A stretch of DNA of 64,000 nucleotides from assembly GCA_000163695.1 (NCBI GenBank), contig GG774890.1:65864-129863 (forward strand), in the 5' to 3' direction. The first letter of the stretch is position 1, and every line of letters starts with the position of its first letter. The notes beneath the pieces are model-generated. The model did no database searches. It was not told the DNA's origin and saw only the letters and a list, made by a program, of their open reading frames with translations. Of the stretch, positions 26,045-35,585 are shown one piece after another. Made by a program: the position numbers and the translations under genes. The stretch comes from Bacteroidetes oral taxon 274 str. F0058 (GTDB taxonomy: Bacteria > Bacteroidota > Bacteroidia > Bacteroidales > Paludibacteraceae).

Positions 26045-27361
26045 TTAGAAATTCCACCTTAGCCCGCCTGCAACGCTCAGCACAAACGGATTTTCTGTGA
26101 GTTTGCTCTCGGGCTGCGGGTGTCGTGAATTTGGAATATACCACGAAAATTCGGGTTCGAGGTAAAAGTCGAGACCTCTGATTATCTTTACTCCTGCACC
26201 TGCTTTGGCATTTAGTGATATGAGCAAGCCTTTCATATCTGTTTGGTCTTTGTCGGTTGTCTCTATTGTGCCCTCTTTGGTATAGTTTTTATACGTGTTA
26301 TTGTTTAGCACGCCGTGTTCTATCGTTGTACCGCCTGCAATATATGCCTTCAACAGGCGGTTATTGACGAAGTGGTACGACAATGCTATCGGGATACCGA
26401 GATAATGCAGGTGTTGCTCCTTTACGGATACCAGTTTATTACTTGCTATTTCTATATTTTTTATTTTAGAATATAAATAAGTGTATTTCAGTCCTGTATT
26501 GAGATATAAGCTATTGGCGGCAAGAGGTACTCCTACACTGACACCGAACGACACGGGTAGGAAATGCTGTTTGTCGCTATAGTATGGGCTGGCTATAAAC
26601 ATTTGTTTGTCAGGTGTCAGTAGTTTGCCGTTCGGTTTGCCGGCGTCTCCGATATTTCCCGATAGGGTAGATATAGATGTATTGACCGACGCATAATAGT
26701 TTCTGGCAAAGTTAGTCTTCTCTTTCAGCTCTTTGCGTTGTCTTTTAGGGTCTGTCTTTTGCTTGTTTTTGTTGAGTTCCTCTATGTAGTCGTCGAGCGA
26801 CTTATCGGGGTCGAACTTAGTCTTGTTACCATTGCCTGCTTTCTGTTCGTCTGTGTGCGTCGGATCGGTAGCAGGGGCATAGTGGCTGTCTGCCTCTTGT
26901 CGATTAGTCCTTTGCTCTGCGTCTTCGGCGGGAACTATTGCCATATTGCGTTTTTTGCCGTATTTACGAGGTTTGTTTTTACGTTTGGCTGTTTGTTCGG
27001 TTTTTGTCGGCAGGTTATTGTCGTCTTTGTCGGCAGTGGTGTATGTCTGCTCGGTAGCGGCAGGTTCGTCCTCCGTTTGTGTGGGCTGTTGCCACGAGCT
27101 GTCTGCGTGCAGTATTTGAATGTGGTCTGATAGTTCAGCTATCGGTTGTTGCATACTGTTTCTGTTGCTTACCTTGAACACAAACAGTACTCCCGTGCCG
27201 AGCAGTATAGCCACAGAGGCAGCTATACCATACTGCCACAGAGGTAGCATTCTGCGTTTTTTCGGCATCTTTGCCATCAACTCAGCCCAGTCGTTTTCGG
27301 GCAGGTCTACCTCGAAACGATTGAGTTGGTCTATTATTTCGTCGTCAAAAACTTTTTTCAT
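26045..27361 (-). CDS. Putative trans-envelope anti-sigma protein with C-terminal outer-membrane beta-barrel
   Basis: The product (438 residues from the ATG at 27361, MKKVFDDEIIDQLNRFE) has three parts. First is a short cytoplasmic head (1-40) with VDLPENDWAELMAKM, like anti-sigma or zinc-finger-less heads seen beside ECF sigma genes. Second is one membrane segment (about 43-62). Third is a 150-residue charged, low-complexity linker, then a PorT/OMP-type beta-barrel region (about 220-438) ending VLSVAGGLRWNF with the terminal aromatic. It follows the ECF sigma gene by 63 bp. The layout suggests a sensor spanning the periplasm; that is inference. A longer start at 27382 is possible. Confidence 0.65.
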   Translation of the reverse strand: MKKVFDDEIIDQLNRFEVDLPENDWAELMAKMPKKRRMLPLWQYGIAASVAILLGTGVLFVFKVSNRNSMQQPIAELSDHIQILHADSSWQQPTQTEDEPAATEQTYTTADKDDNNLPTKTEQTAKRKNKPRKYGKKRNMAIVPAEDAEQRTNRQEADSHYAPATDPTHTDEQKAGNGNKTKFDPDKSLDDYIEELNKNKQKTDPKRQRKELKEKTNFARNYYASVNTSISTLSGNIGDAGKPNGKLLTPDKQMFIASPYYSDKQHFLPVSFGVSVGVPLAANSLYLNTGLKYTYLYSKIKNIEIASNKLVSVKEQHLHYLGIPIALSYHFVNNRLLKAYIAGGTTIEHGVLNNNTYKNYTKEGTIETTDKDQTDMKGLLISLNAKAGAGVKIIRGLDFYLEPEFSWYIPNSRHPQPESKLTENPFVLSVAGGLRWNF

Positions 27362-27424
27362 ATAATTGATTTTCAGCAGCAAATCAAACGATTTGCGTTT
27401 TTGTTTGTTTTTTTCGAATAAATA

Positions 27425-27967
27425 TTACTTTCTCGTAAGTATCTGTCGGAGTCTCTCTTTTGCTCTGCTGTGTTGCGAACGTACTGCTACGTTGCTCATA
27501 TTCAGCTTGTCGGCAATTTCCTGTATCGTATATCCGTCCAGATTAAACATATTGAATATTGTCCTTGCTATATCGGGCAGCTGTTTTATGGCTGCGTATA
27601 TCTCTTCTATATCGATACCCTGCATCGTATCGTCTTCATTGTCTGTGCTCTGTAGCGTATGTTCCATAGTGTCTATATCTACTTTTTTCATCTGTCGTGT
27701 AACGTAGTCTATCGACAAATTGACGAATATACGCCTCAGCCATCCCTCGAAACTACCGTATCCCTTATAGTCGCATATACTGTTGAATGTCTTTATGAAC
27801 CCGTCGTGCATAAGGTCTCTGGCAGTATCGTAATCTCCTGTATATCTCATACATAACGATACCATTCGCTTCGAATACAGCTCATATAAGCGTCTCTGAC
27901 TACTCTGTTCTTTGCTTTTGCAGCCTTCTATTATATCTTCCAATATGGCTGTATTGTCGGAACTCAT
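27425..27967 (-). CDS. ECF-type RNA polymerase sigma factor
   Basis: The 180-residue protein has region 2 (RRLYELYSKRMVSLCMRYTG, then DYDTARDLMHDGFIKTFNSI) and region 4 with the helix-turn-helix YTIQEIADKLNMSNVAVRSQ. It directs RNA polymerase to a small stress or envelope regulon. The gene after it encodes a membrane protein with an anti-sigma-like head, the usual gene order for an ECF sigma and its regulator. Confidence 0.92.
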   Translation of the reverse strand: MSSDNTAILEDIIEGCKSKEQSSQRRLYELYSKRMVSLCMRYTGDYDTARDLMHDGFIKTFNSICDYKGYGSFEGWLRRIFVNLSIDYVTRQMKKVDIDTMEHTLQSTDNEDDTMQGIDIEEIYAAIKQLPDIARTIFNMFNLDGYTIQEIADKLNMSNVAVRSQHSRAKERLRQILTRK

Positions 27968-28025
27968 ATATCGTTTGCAAATATAGACGTTTTTTCAATT
28001 GAAATGTTGCAAAAAAACTCCACGT

Positions 28026-29165
28026 TTAACCTTTGTTAACTTTACTTTCTTTTAGTAATTTGTAAATCATTGATGCAGTGTTTTTTGATGCCGATTCATT
28101 CCCTAACCTTTTTCTTATCTCTGCATAATCTTGCTCGATTTGTTCTATGCGTTTTTCGTCAGTCAATATTTTCTCGAACTCATATCGGAGGTTTTTTTCG
28201 TTGAATTTTGGTGTAATTAGTTCTTTTACCGCTTCTTTCTGGGCAATGAGATTTACCAACGATACGAATGGTATCTTTATGAGCATTTTACGTAAGAGAG
28301 GTACAAGTATTCCGCCAATAACGTGATAAACAACTACTTGTGGCGTACCTATCAGAGCTGTCTCCAAGGTAGCTGTCCCCGAATTGACGATGGCTGCTTT
28401 CGATTGACGTAGTATGTTGTATGTGTCGTTGTATACTATCTCTACACCGGAGTGTAATATGTTGTCGTAGAAATCCTTATCTATGTTTGGAGCTGCTGCT
28501 GCCACAAACTGATATTGAGGGAAATAGGTCGCCATTTTAGCCATAACGGGTAGGCATTTGCCTACCTCCTGTCGCCGACTGCCACACAGTAGAGCTATTA
28601 TCGGTTTTGTTGTTGGTAGCGAAGGTGAATTTGTCTGTTCGGCATTGGCGGTCAAAAAACGGTCTATCGTCTCGGCTGTCGGATTACCTACGTAGTCCAC
28701 CTTGTAGCCGAGCTTTGCGAAATATTCGGTCTCGAACGGGAATATCACGAACATTCTGTCGACATACCGCTTTATTGTCTTGATTCGATACTCTTTCCAC
28801 GCCCAGAGTTTTGGGGCAATATAGTAGTATACAGGTGTTTGAGATGTTTTTTTTACATGTTTGGCTATCTTCAGATTAAACCCCGGATAGTCTATCAAAA
28901 TCACCACATCGGGGTTAAATTCTTTTATGGCTTTGGTGCAGAGTTCGAAGTTCTTGGCAATTTTATTCAGATTCAATACCACATTGACAATCCCCATAAA
29001 TGCCATATTTTTATAGTGCTGCACAAGCCTGCCCCCCTCATTTTGCATAAGGTCGCCTCCCAGAAAGCAAAATTCGGCTTCGGGGTCTGTATTTTTTAAC
29101 TCTCTCATAAGCGAAGCCCCGTGTAAGTCGCCCGACGCCTCGCCGACAATCAGAAAATATTTCAT
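28026..29165 (-). CDS. lpxB: Lipid-A-disaccharide synthase
   Basis: The 379-residue GT-B enzyme (family GT19) joins UDP-2,3-diacylglucosamine and lipid X to form the lipid A disaccharide. It begins KYFLIVGEASGDLHGASLM, the LpxB start, and has YIAPKLWAWKEYRIK, PFETEYF and YVGNPTAE. The length is normal. Acts at the inner membrane face. Confidence 0.96.
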   Translation of the reverse strand: MKYFLIVGEASGDLHGASLMRELKNTDPEAEFCFLGGDLMQNEGGRLVQHYKNMAFMGIVNVVLNLNKIAKNFELCTKAIKEFNPDVVILIDYPGFNLKIAKHVKKTSQTPVYYYIAPKLWAWKEYRIKTIKRYVDRMFVIFPFETEYFAKLGYKVDYVGNPTAETIDRFLTANAEQTNSPSLPTTKPIIALLCGSRRQEVGKCLPVMAKMATYFPQYQFVAAAAPNIDKDFYDNILHSGVEIVYNDTYNILRQSKAAIVNSGTATLETALIGTPQVVVYHVIGGILVPLLRKMLIKIPFVSLVNLIAQKEAVKELITPKFNEKNLRYEFEKILTDEKRIEQIEQDYAEIRKRLGNESASKNTASMIYKLLKESKVNKG

Positions 29166-29374
29166 TTATGTAACTTTATGTGAAAAAACAACTGCAAATA
29201 TAATCAAAAAAGTGTAATACGGTGTTTTTGATTTCAGTATGCAATATATATCGATTATCCTATTGCTGTAAAACGATATATGAAATGTGTGAATAAATGC
29301 CGTTGTTGTCTTGTTTATTTTATCTGTAATAAATTTTAGAAAAAAAATAATGTTTGTGTTTATCGAAAAAAGAC

Positions 29375-29382
29375 TAACTTTG
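29375..29382 (+). promoter_or_regulatory. folD promoter -7 element
   Basis: TAACTTTG lies 28 bp before the folD start codon, in the 244-bp divergent gap with lpxB. Confidence 0.6.
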
Positions 29383-29409
29383 TAATTCATAAACAAATAG
29401 ATTGATTAT

Positions 29410-30258
29410 ATGCAAATAATATCAGGAAAAGAGTTGTCTGCCAAGCTAAAAGCAGAAATGGCAAAAGATGTTGCCACATACAAAGAAAAGTACGGACGAT
29501 TGCCTAAACTGTCGGTAATACTCGTAGGTGAAGACCCCGGCAGCGTATCGTACGTGACGGGTAAAGCCAAAGCGTGCGAAGAGGTCGGCATACTCAACGA
29601 GACGATACGTTTCGAAGAGGGAGTGTCCGAAGAGAAGGTGCTGCTCAAAATAGCCGAACTCAATGCAGACAGTTCGGTAGACGGAATATTGGTTCAGTTG
29701 CCGTTGCCAAAACACATAGACGAGGACAGAGTAATTTCGGCTATCCTCAGAGAGAAAGATGTAGACGGTTTCCATCCGCTCAACGTAGCGGGTCTTTGGA
29801 GCAATACTCCGTGTGTAGTGCCGTGTACGCCCAAAGGAGTGATAAAACTACTGAAAAGCCAAAATATAGAGATAAAAGGCAAAAACGTAGTGGTAATAGG
29901 ACGCAGCAATATAGTGGGATTGCCTGTAAGCAAACTGCTTCTGAATGAGAACGCTACCGTTACCATAACTCACAGCAAAACACAGAATCTGCCGCAAGTG
30001 TGCTCGCAGGCGGATATCCTCGTGGTAGCCATAGGCAGAGCCAAGTTCGTTACACCGGACTTTATCAAGCAGGGAGCAGTCGTAATAGATGTAGGAGTTA
30101 ATCGAGATGCTACGACGGGCAAACTATGCGGCGATGTGGATTTCGAGGCGTGTGCTCCCAAAACGTCGTATATAACAAAAGTACCGGGTGGAGTAGGTCC
30201 TATGACAATATGTTGCCTCATAGAGAACACGATAGAGTGTTTTCTCAGCAAATTTTGA
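29410..30258 (+). CDS. folD: Methylenetetrahydrofolate dehydrogenase / methenyltetrahydrofolate cyclohydrolase
   Basis: The 282-residue bifunctional enzyme supplies one-carbon folates. Catalytic and cofactor motifs are SYVTGKAKACEEVGI (catalytic Lys), DGILVQLPLP, GRSNIVGLPVSKLL (NAD(P) site) and the C-terminal PGGVGPMTICCL. Complete length. Confidence 0.97.
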   Translation: MQIISGKELSAKLKAEMAKDVATYKEKYGRLPKLSVILVGEDPGSVSYVTGKAKACEEVGILNETIRFEEGVSEEKVLLKIAELNADSSVDGILVQLPLPKHIDEDRVISAILREKDVDGFHPLNVAGLWSNTPCVVPCTPKGVIKLLKSQNIEIKGKNVVVIGRSNIVGLPVSKLLLNENATVTITHSKTQNLPQVCSQADILVVAIGRAKFVTPDFIKQGAVVIDVGVNRDATTGKLCGDVDFEACAPKTSYITKVPGGVGPMTICCLIENTIECFLSKF

Positions 30259-30434
30259 CAAAGATAGGACTACTGTCGGCAACTTTGATACGCTCACAAC
30301 ATAGGGGTACACATTTGTTTCGACAAAGTGTGCTCTTATGAAGTTTGTGGATATCGAAGTATCGCAAATGCCTGTCGGAGTGTAAAATATGATTGAAAAA
30401 TATTGTTTCCACAAATGTTAATCTGATAATCGAT

Positions 30435-31337
30435 ATGTTGTCTGTAATTATTTGTACATATAATCGGAAAAAATATATTTATAACTGTCTTCGTAGCATC
30501 GCCAACAACACATTGGAGCCGACGCAATACGAGATAGTGTTGATAAACAACAACTCTACTGACAATACGGAAGCCGAGTGCAATCGTTTTTGTACAGATT
30601 ATCCGCAGGTGAGGTTCAACTACTTTGTGGAAACCAACCAAGGGCTGTCTTATGCACGCAATAGAGGTATCGCCGAGGCGAAAGGTGAAGTATTGGTATA
30701 TGTGGACGACGATGCGGTGGTCAATAAAGACTATCTTCTTACGGTGGCACGTTTTTTTGCTGCTACGCCCGATGCTATGGCTGCCGGCGGAGCTATCTAT
30801 CCTGTCTACGAGACCGAAGAACCCGAGTGGATGTCTGTCTACACCAAGGCACTGATTACCGCTTATAAAGACGAAGGCAGCAAAATAGTGAGACTCAGAG
30901 GGAGCAAGTTCCCCAGTGGGGGCAATGCCGCCTATCGACGAGAGGTCTTCGATAGGGTGGGGTTGTTCGATACCGAACTCGGCAGAAAAGGGACATCGCT
31001 GATAAGTGGGGAGGAAAAAGCCGTTTTCGACAAAATGAAAAAACTCGATATGTCGATATATTACCTGCCCGATATGATTTTGTATCATATCATTCCACCA
31101 TCGAAACTGACGAAAGAGTATTTCGACAACCTTACGCTCTCTATCGGTAAAAGCGAAAAATTGCGTACACTATCTGTGTCGAGGGCTGCTTATGCCAAAC
31201 GTATAGTCGAAGAAATTGTCAAATGGGGTGCATCCATACTGCTGTGTTTGGGCTTTTGCCTGCAGCTGTCGCCGGGGAAGGGTATCAAACTTCTGCAATT
31301 CAGATTCAACGTATCCAAAGGTCTTATAGCGGGGTAG
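30435..31337 (+). CDS. Glycosyltransferase family 2
   Basis: The 300-residue enzyme begins MLSVIICTYNRKKYIYNCLR and has VYVDDDAVVNKDYL (DxD-type site) and GGNAAYRREVFDRVGLFDT, as expected of GT2. The ATG at 30435 is chosen because it starts exactly at the conserved first beta strand; a TTG start at 30393 would add 14 residues unrelated to the family. It stands alone between folD and a convergent MarR gene. Donor and acceptor unknown. Confidence 0.85.
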   Translation: MLSVIICTYNRKKYIYNCLRSIANNTLEPTQYEIVLINNNSTDNTEAECNRFCTDYPQVRFNYFVETNQGLSYARNRGIAEAKGEVLVYVDDDAVVNKDYLLTVARFFAATPDAMAAGGAIYPVYETEEPEWMSVYTKALITAYKDEGSKIVRLRGSKFPSGGNAAYRREVFDRVGLFDTELGRKGTSLISGEEKAVFDKMKKLDMSIYYLPDMILYHIIPPSKLTKEYFDNLTLSIGKSEKLRTLSVSRAAYAKRIVEEIVKWGASILLCLGFCLQLSPGKGIKLLQFRFNVSKGLIAG

Positions 31338-31350
31338 GATATTGCCGTCA

Positions 31351-31707
31351 TTACTCTAAACCGATGGCTTTCTCGAGTAGTTCGTCGAGAGTAATTTCAT
31401 CGTTGTTTATCGTATAAATGAGTTCTCTGCCTCTGTCGGTGAGGACAAAATACATCTGACGTCTGTCGTGTTTCCCGAGAGTGCGGCTGACAAATCCTTT
31501 CTCTTCGGCATTGCTTATCACTTTAGACGTATTGGAAGCCGTAAGCCCAAGTGCAGCGGCTATCTCGCCCGACGATAGTTGTTCGGTTGCCAGCAGGCTG
31601 CATAACAACATACCTTCATTTAGGCAGATACCGTACCGCTTCTGCAACTTAGCCTCGTAGGATATTATAGAACGGTATATATTGCGTATTTTACACATTT
31701 TCTCCAT
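31351..31707 (-). CDS. MarR-type winged-helix transcriptional regulator
   Basis: The 118-residue protein contains a helix-turn-helix (LSSGEIAAALGLTASNTSKV) followed by the wing FVSRTLGKHDRRQMYFVLTDRG, the MarR signature. It is shorter than most MarR proteins because the N-terminal dimerisation helix is brief. Genes and ligand controlled are unknown; its neighbours (a GT2 gene and groEL) are not obvious targets. Confidence 0.82.
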   Translation of the reverse strand: MEKMCKIRNIYRSIISYEAKLQKRYGICLNEGMLLCSLLATEQLSSGEIAAALGLTASNTSKVISNAEEKGFVSRTLGKHDRRQMYFVLTDRGRELIYTINNDEITLDELLEKAIGLE

Positions 31708-31856
31708 AACCGATTTGTTCTTTATAAAAACAATTGTATTGTCGTTTGTCTCTTGGAATTAGAAAAAGAGGTCGCAAAGTTATAAAAAAAATATTTCTTG
31801 CTGCAATATCTGCTTTCGGAAAATATATTGCAGGCACGAATAAAAATTATGACAAA

Positions 31857-31900
31857 TGAAAAAAACAGCAGGCCGACAAAATGTCAGCCTACTGCCACTA
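31857..31900 (-). terminator. Terminator of groES-groEL
   Basis: On the minus strand a stem pairing GCAGTAGGCTGAC with GTCGGCCTGCTG around ATTTT is followed by seven T. It lies 25-65 bp after the groEL stop. Confidence 0.75.
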
Positions 31901-31924
31901 TTAATTAAATATGAAACTTCTTTT

Positions 31925-33556
31925 TTACATCATACCGCCCATTCCGCCGCCCATCGGCATTTGTGGAGCGGGATTTTCTTCTTTCTTATCCACAATCACG
32001 CATTCGGTCGTAAGGAACATACCTGCGATAGATGCGGCATTTTCGAGAGCTACACGGGTAACCTTTGCCGGGTCTACCACGCCGGCTGCCAGTAAGTTTT
32101 CGTATCTGTCCATACGTGCGTTGTAGCCGAAGTCGCCTGTGCCTTCCGATACTTTTTGTACCACTACGGCACCTTCTTTACCTGCATTGGTAACGATTTG
32201 GCGAAGAGGTTCTTCGATAGCGCGACGTATGATTTCGATACCTGTCTTTTCGTCGTCGTTGTCGCCTTTGAGTTTGGCTACTGCTTCGATGGCACGGATA
32301 TAGGATACTCCACCGCCGGGTACGATTCCCTCTTCGATAGCGGCACGTGTGGCGCTAAGGGCGTCGTCGACACGGTCTTTTTTCTCCTTCATCTCTACTT
32401 CGGAGCCTGCACCAACGTAGAGTACGGCTACGCCACCCGATAGTTTTGCCAGACGTTCTTGGAGTTTTTCTCTGTCGTAGTCCGAAGTGGTGGCTGATAT
32501 CTGAGCCTTTATCTGATTGATACGGTCTGCTATACTCTGTTTCTTACCTGCTCCGTTGACAATGATAGTGTTGTCTTTGTCGATGGTTACCTTTTCGGCT
32601 GTTCCGAGCATTTCGAGAGTAGCGCTTTCGAGTTTCAGACCTCTCTCTTCGGATATTACCATACCTCCTGTCAGGATAGCGATGTCTTCGAGCATCTCTT
32701 TACGTCTGTCGCCGAAGCCGGGTGCTTTTACGGCAGATATTTTCAGATTCGAACGCAGACGGTTCACTACCAATGTAGTAAGAGCCTCACTATCGACATC
32801 TTCTGCGATAATCAAAAGAGGACGACCGCTCTGAACGGCAGGTTCGAGTATGGGAAGCAGCTCTTTGAGCGAACTGATTTTTTTGTCGTGGATAAGGATG
32901 TATGGGTTTTCCATCTCACATTCCATTTTTTCGGTGTTTGTAACGAAATAGGGAGAGATGTAGCCTCTGTCGAACTGCATACCTTCTACCACTTCGATAG
33001 TAGTGGCGGTTCCTTTTGCCTCTTCGATGGTTATTACACCGTCTTTGGATACCTTTTTCATAGCTTCGGCTATGAGAGCACCTATTTCGCTGTCGTTGTT
33101 GGCAGAGATGGTAGCTACTTGTTCTATCTTATCGTAGTCGTTGCCAACTATTTGGCTCTGCTTGCGTATCGCTTTCACAACTTCGGCAACAGCCTTGTCG
33201 ATACCACGTTTGAGGTCCATCGGATTTGCTCCCGATGTAACGTTCTTGAGCCCTACGTTGATGATAGCCTGAGCCAAAACGGTAGCAGTAGTTGTACCGT
33301 CGCCTGCGGCATCGCCTGTCTTGGTGGCTACCTCTTTTACGAGTTGTGCTCCGAGATTATTTACCGAATCTTCGAGTTCTATCTCTTTGGCTACCGTTAC
33401 ACCGTCTTTGGTGATTTGTGGGGCACCGTATTTTTTTTCGATTATCACGTTGCGACCTTTGGGTCCGAGTGTTACTTTGACTGCGTTAGCCAAAGCGTCC
33501 ACACCTTGTTTGAGCTGTTCGCGAGCATCAATATCAAATGTTATTTCCTTTGCCAT
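31925..33556 (-). CDS. groL: Chaperonin GroEL (Cpn60)
   Basis: The 543-residue ATP-dependent chaperonin contains the classic AAIEEGIVPGGG, GDGTTTATVLAQAI and LGPKGRNV motifs. It ends in the Gly/Met-rich tail MPMGGGMGGMM. Fourteen subunits form the folding chamber closed by GroES. It follows groES by 58 bp on the same strand. I found no CIRCE inverted repeat upstream of groES. Confidence 0.98.
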   Translation of the reverse strand: MAKEITFDIDAREQLKQGVDALANAVKVTLGPKGRNVIIEKKYGAPQITKDGVTVAKEIELEDSVNNLGAQLVKEVATKTGDAAGDGTTTATVLAQAIINVGLKNVTSGANPMDLKRGIDKAVAEVVKAIRKQSQIVGNDYDKIEQVATISANNDSEIGALIAEAMKKVSKDGVITIEEAKGTATTIEVVEGMQFDRGYISPYFVTNTEKMECEMENPYILIHDKKISSLKELLPILEPAVQSGRPLLIIAEDVDSEALTTLVVNRLRSNLKISAVKAPGFGDRRKEMLEDIAILTGGMVISEERGLKLESATLEMLGTAEKVTIDKDNTIIVNGAGKKQSIADRINQIKAQISATTSDYDREKLQERLAKLSGGVAVLYVGAGSEVEMKEKKDRVDDALSATRAAIEEGIVPGGGVSYIRAIEAVAKLKGDNDDEKTGIEIIRRAIEEPLRQIVTNAGKEGAVVVQKVSEGTGDFGYNARMDRYENLLAAGVVDPAKVTRVALENAASIAGMFLTTECVIVDKKEENPAPQMPMGGGMGGMM

Positions 33557-33614
33557 TTTTTTTTCTTGTTTTTTTACGATTTTACTTAAATAGTTTTTTG
33601 ATTATTAAATGAAA

Positions 33615-33884
33615 TTATATGATTGCCAAAATGTCAGACTGACGCATTATCAGGTACTTCTCGCCATCGAGTTCAAACTCTGTTCCTGCGTATTTGCCGT
33701 ACAATACGGTGTCGTTCGGTTTTACAATCATTGTTTCGTCTTTCGTGCCGTTGCCTACGGCTACTACTTTACCACGCTGTGGTTTTTCTTTTGCAGTGTC
33801 GGGGATAATGATACCGCTTGCGGTCTTCTCTTCTGCCTGTGCCGGCAAAACCAACACTCTGTCTGCTAATGGTTTGATATTCAT
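33615..33884 (-). CDS. groS: Co-chaperonin GroES (Cpn10)
   Basis: The 89-residue heptameric lid of the GroEL chamber starts MNIKPLADRVLVLPAQAEEK, contains the mobile loop KTASGIIIPDTAKEKP, and ends with the family C-terminal strand. First gene of the groES-groEL operon. Confidence 0.97.
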   Translation of the reverse strand: MNIKPLADRVLVLPAQAEEKTASGIIIPDTAKEKPQRGKVVAVGNGTKDETMIVKPNDTVLYGKYAGTEFELDGEKYLIMRQSDILAII

Positions 33885-34045
33885 TTCTTTGTCGTTTATT
33901 TAATTAATTATTTAAATTCGTATTATATAGAAAAATGATAAAAAATTTCGCCTAAAAACGTATCACTTTTTGTGCCATAAAATAAAAACTGACATTATGT
34001 CTGTGATGTGGCTTTGCTATACTGTCGAAAATCGAAAAAAAATTA

Positions 34046-34053
34046 TAATTTTG
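34046..34053 (+). promoter_or_regulatory. Promoter -7 element for the MBL-fold gene
   Basis: TAATTTTG fits the Bacteroidota -7 consensus and lies 77 bp before the start codon at 34130, in the divergent gap with groES. Confidence 0.5.
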
Positions 34054-34129
34054 TACCTTGTTTTTCTGAAGAGGCTATGTTTTTGAATGTTCTCATACAG
34101 AAGAGATTAACACATATACAACTTGTCTG

Positions 34130-34930
34130 ATGGAAAAATTCTGCTTTTTGAGTCTTGGCAGTAGTAGTAGCGGCAATTGCTACTATGTTGGTACGGAGCG
34201 GTATGGCATTCTTATAGATGCAGGTATCAATGTCCGTACGGTAAAGAAGTGTCTCAAAGAGTACGGTCTCGGGTTAGAGAATATTTATGGCATCTTTATT
34301 ACTCACGCACACACAGACCACGTAAAATATGCAGGCGTATTGGCAGAGAAGTACAATGTGCCTATTTACAGTACCAAAACAGTATTCGAAGGTATTAATG
34401 CAAACGATAAGCTGTTGCCTAAGATATTGAGTACCAATCGTAAAATTTTCAATAAGACAGACAAGGTAACCATTAAAGATTTTGTTGTGCAGTCGTTCCC
34501 TGTGAGCCACGATATAAACGATGCAATGGGTTATTCCATCAGTTTCAGGGGGAAAACGATGGTGATAGCCACAGATTTGGGTTATATATCGAAAGAGGTT
34601 GCCGATAGCATAGCCAAAGCCAATTACCTTGTAATAGAGGCGAACTATGACGAAGAGATGCTAAAAAACGGTCCCTACAACTATTTCCTCAAACAGCGGG
34701 TAAGCTCTCATATCGGACATCTGAACAACGAACACACGGCAAGATTTTTGGCAGATAATTGGCATAATGGGCTAACACACATATTTTTGTGCCATATAAG
34801 CGGCGAAAATAATACGCCCGAAATAGCGTATAACACAGTATACGGTGCTCTGAAAGAAAAGAATATCTCTCCAAAACTATTCGTTGCTCTCGACAGGCTC
34901 GCTCCTTCGAAGATGTTTTTCCTCGATTGA
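34130..34930 (+). CDS. MBL-fold metallo-hydrolase, YycJ/WalJ-like
   Basis: The 266-residue protein has the metallo-beta-lactamase metal motif THAHTDH (H59, H61, D63, H64) and begins FCFLSLGSSSSGNCYYV, the typical start of YycJ-like enzymes. Further ligands are in FPVSHDINDAMGY and ATDLG, and SSHIGHLNNEHTA near residue 200. Relatives are 5' exonucleases or phosphodiesterases linked to cell-wall or DNA maintenance. The exact substrate here cannot be given. Confidence 0.88.
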   Translation: MEKFCFLSLGSSSSGNCYYVGTERYGILIDAGINVRTVKKCLKEYGLGLENIYGIFITHAHTDHVKYAGVLAEKYNVPIYSTKTVFEGINANDKLLPKILSTNRKIFNKTDKVTIKDFVVQSFPVSHDINDAMGYSISFRGKTMVIATDLGYISKEVADSIAKANYLVIEANYDEEMLKNGPYNYFLKQRVSSHIGHLNNEHTARFLADNWHNGLTHIFLCHISGENNTPEIAYNTVYGALKEKNISPKLFVALDRLAPSKMFFLD

Positions 34931-35003
34931 GAGAACACTTTACTCTTGGCTTTTTTACGAATGTGGCTATTATTTTGGCGGCAGGAAAAAGATAAGATTG
35001 TGT

Positions 35004-35564
35004 CTATCTCTTTTGCGAATGTTGTCGTAACCTTGCCCAAACAATGGCAGCAGCAACGGCAACGACGATTATGTATATCGGTGAAACTTTTAGGAATACC
35101 ACCAATACGATTATAATTAAAGGTATAAATGCTGTAGCAATACCGATTTTTGCTTTTTTGCATAGCGAAAATACAGGCATAGCTATCAGAGCCACTACTA
35201 TTGGGCGTATCCCCTTGAATATCTTGCCAATGATATTATTATCTTTAAACTGAACAAAAAATATGGCTATCAACAGTATAGTCATAAAGGCAGGTGTGCA
35301 AGTGGCTATTACACAGACTACTGCCCCCTTTTTGCCAAAAAACAGATTACCCATTAATATAGAGATGTTTACCGCCAGAATACCGGGCGACATCTGTGCT
35401 ATGCTGAGATATTCGTAGAATGTGTCTTTGTCTATCCATCTGTTTTTGGTTACGAGTTCGTTCTCTATAAGCGAAATCATAGCATAGCCTCCACCAAAGG
35501 TGAATGCCCCTATTTTTAGAAAAGTAACTATCAACTGTCTGTATGTAGGCTTATTATCCATCAA
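35004..35564 (-). CDS. Chromate transporter family, single half-size protein
   Basis: The 186-residue membrane protein has the CHR-family start LIVTFLKIGAFTFGGGYAMI and the SIAQMSPGILAVNIS motif, with about five or six membrane segments. Half-size members usually occur as two adjacent genes with opposite membrane topology; here only one half is present, between the MBL gene and ybeY. Either it forms a homo-oligomer or its partner is elsewhere. Transport of chromate is the family name, not proven for this protein. Confidence 0.88.
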   Translation of the reverse strand: MMDNKPTYRQLIVTFLKIGAFTFGGGYAMISLIENELVTKNRWIDKDTFYEYLSIAQMSPGILAVNISILMGNLFFGKKGAVVCVIATCTPAFMTILLIAIFFVQFKDNNIIGKIFKGIRPIVVALIAMPVFSLCKKAKIGIATAFIPLIIIVLVVFLKVSPIYIIVVAVAAAIVWARLRQHSQKR

Positions 35565-35585
35565 ACTCTACTCTGTGCCTGTTTT

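Noticed and set aside
33885..34129. A CIRCE heat-shock operator in front of groES
   Set aside because: I looked for TTAGCACTC and GAGTGCTAA separated by nine bases and found neither arm.
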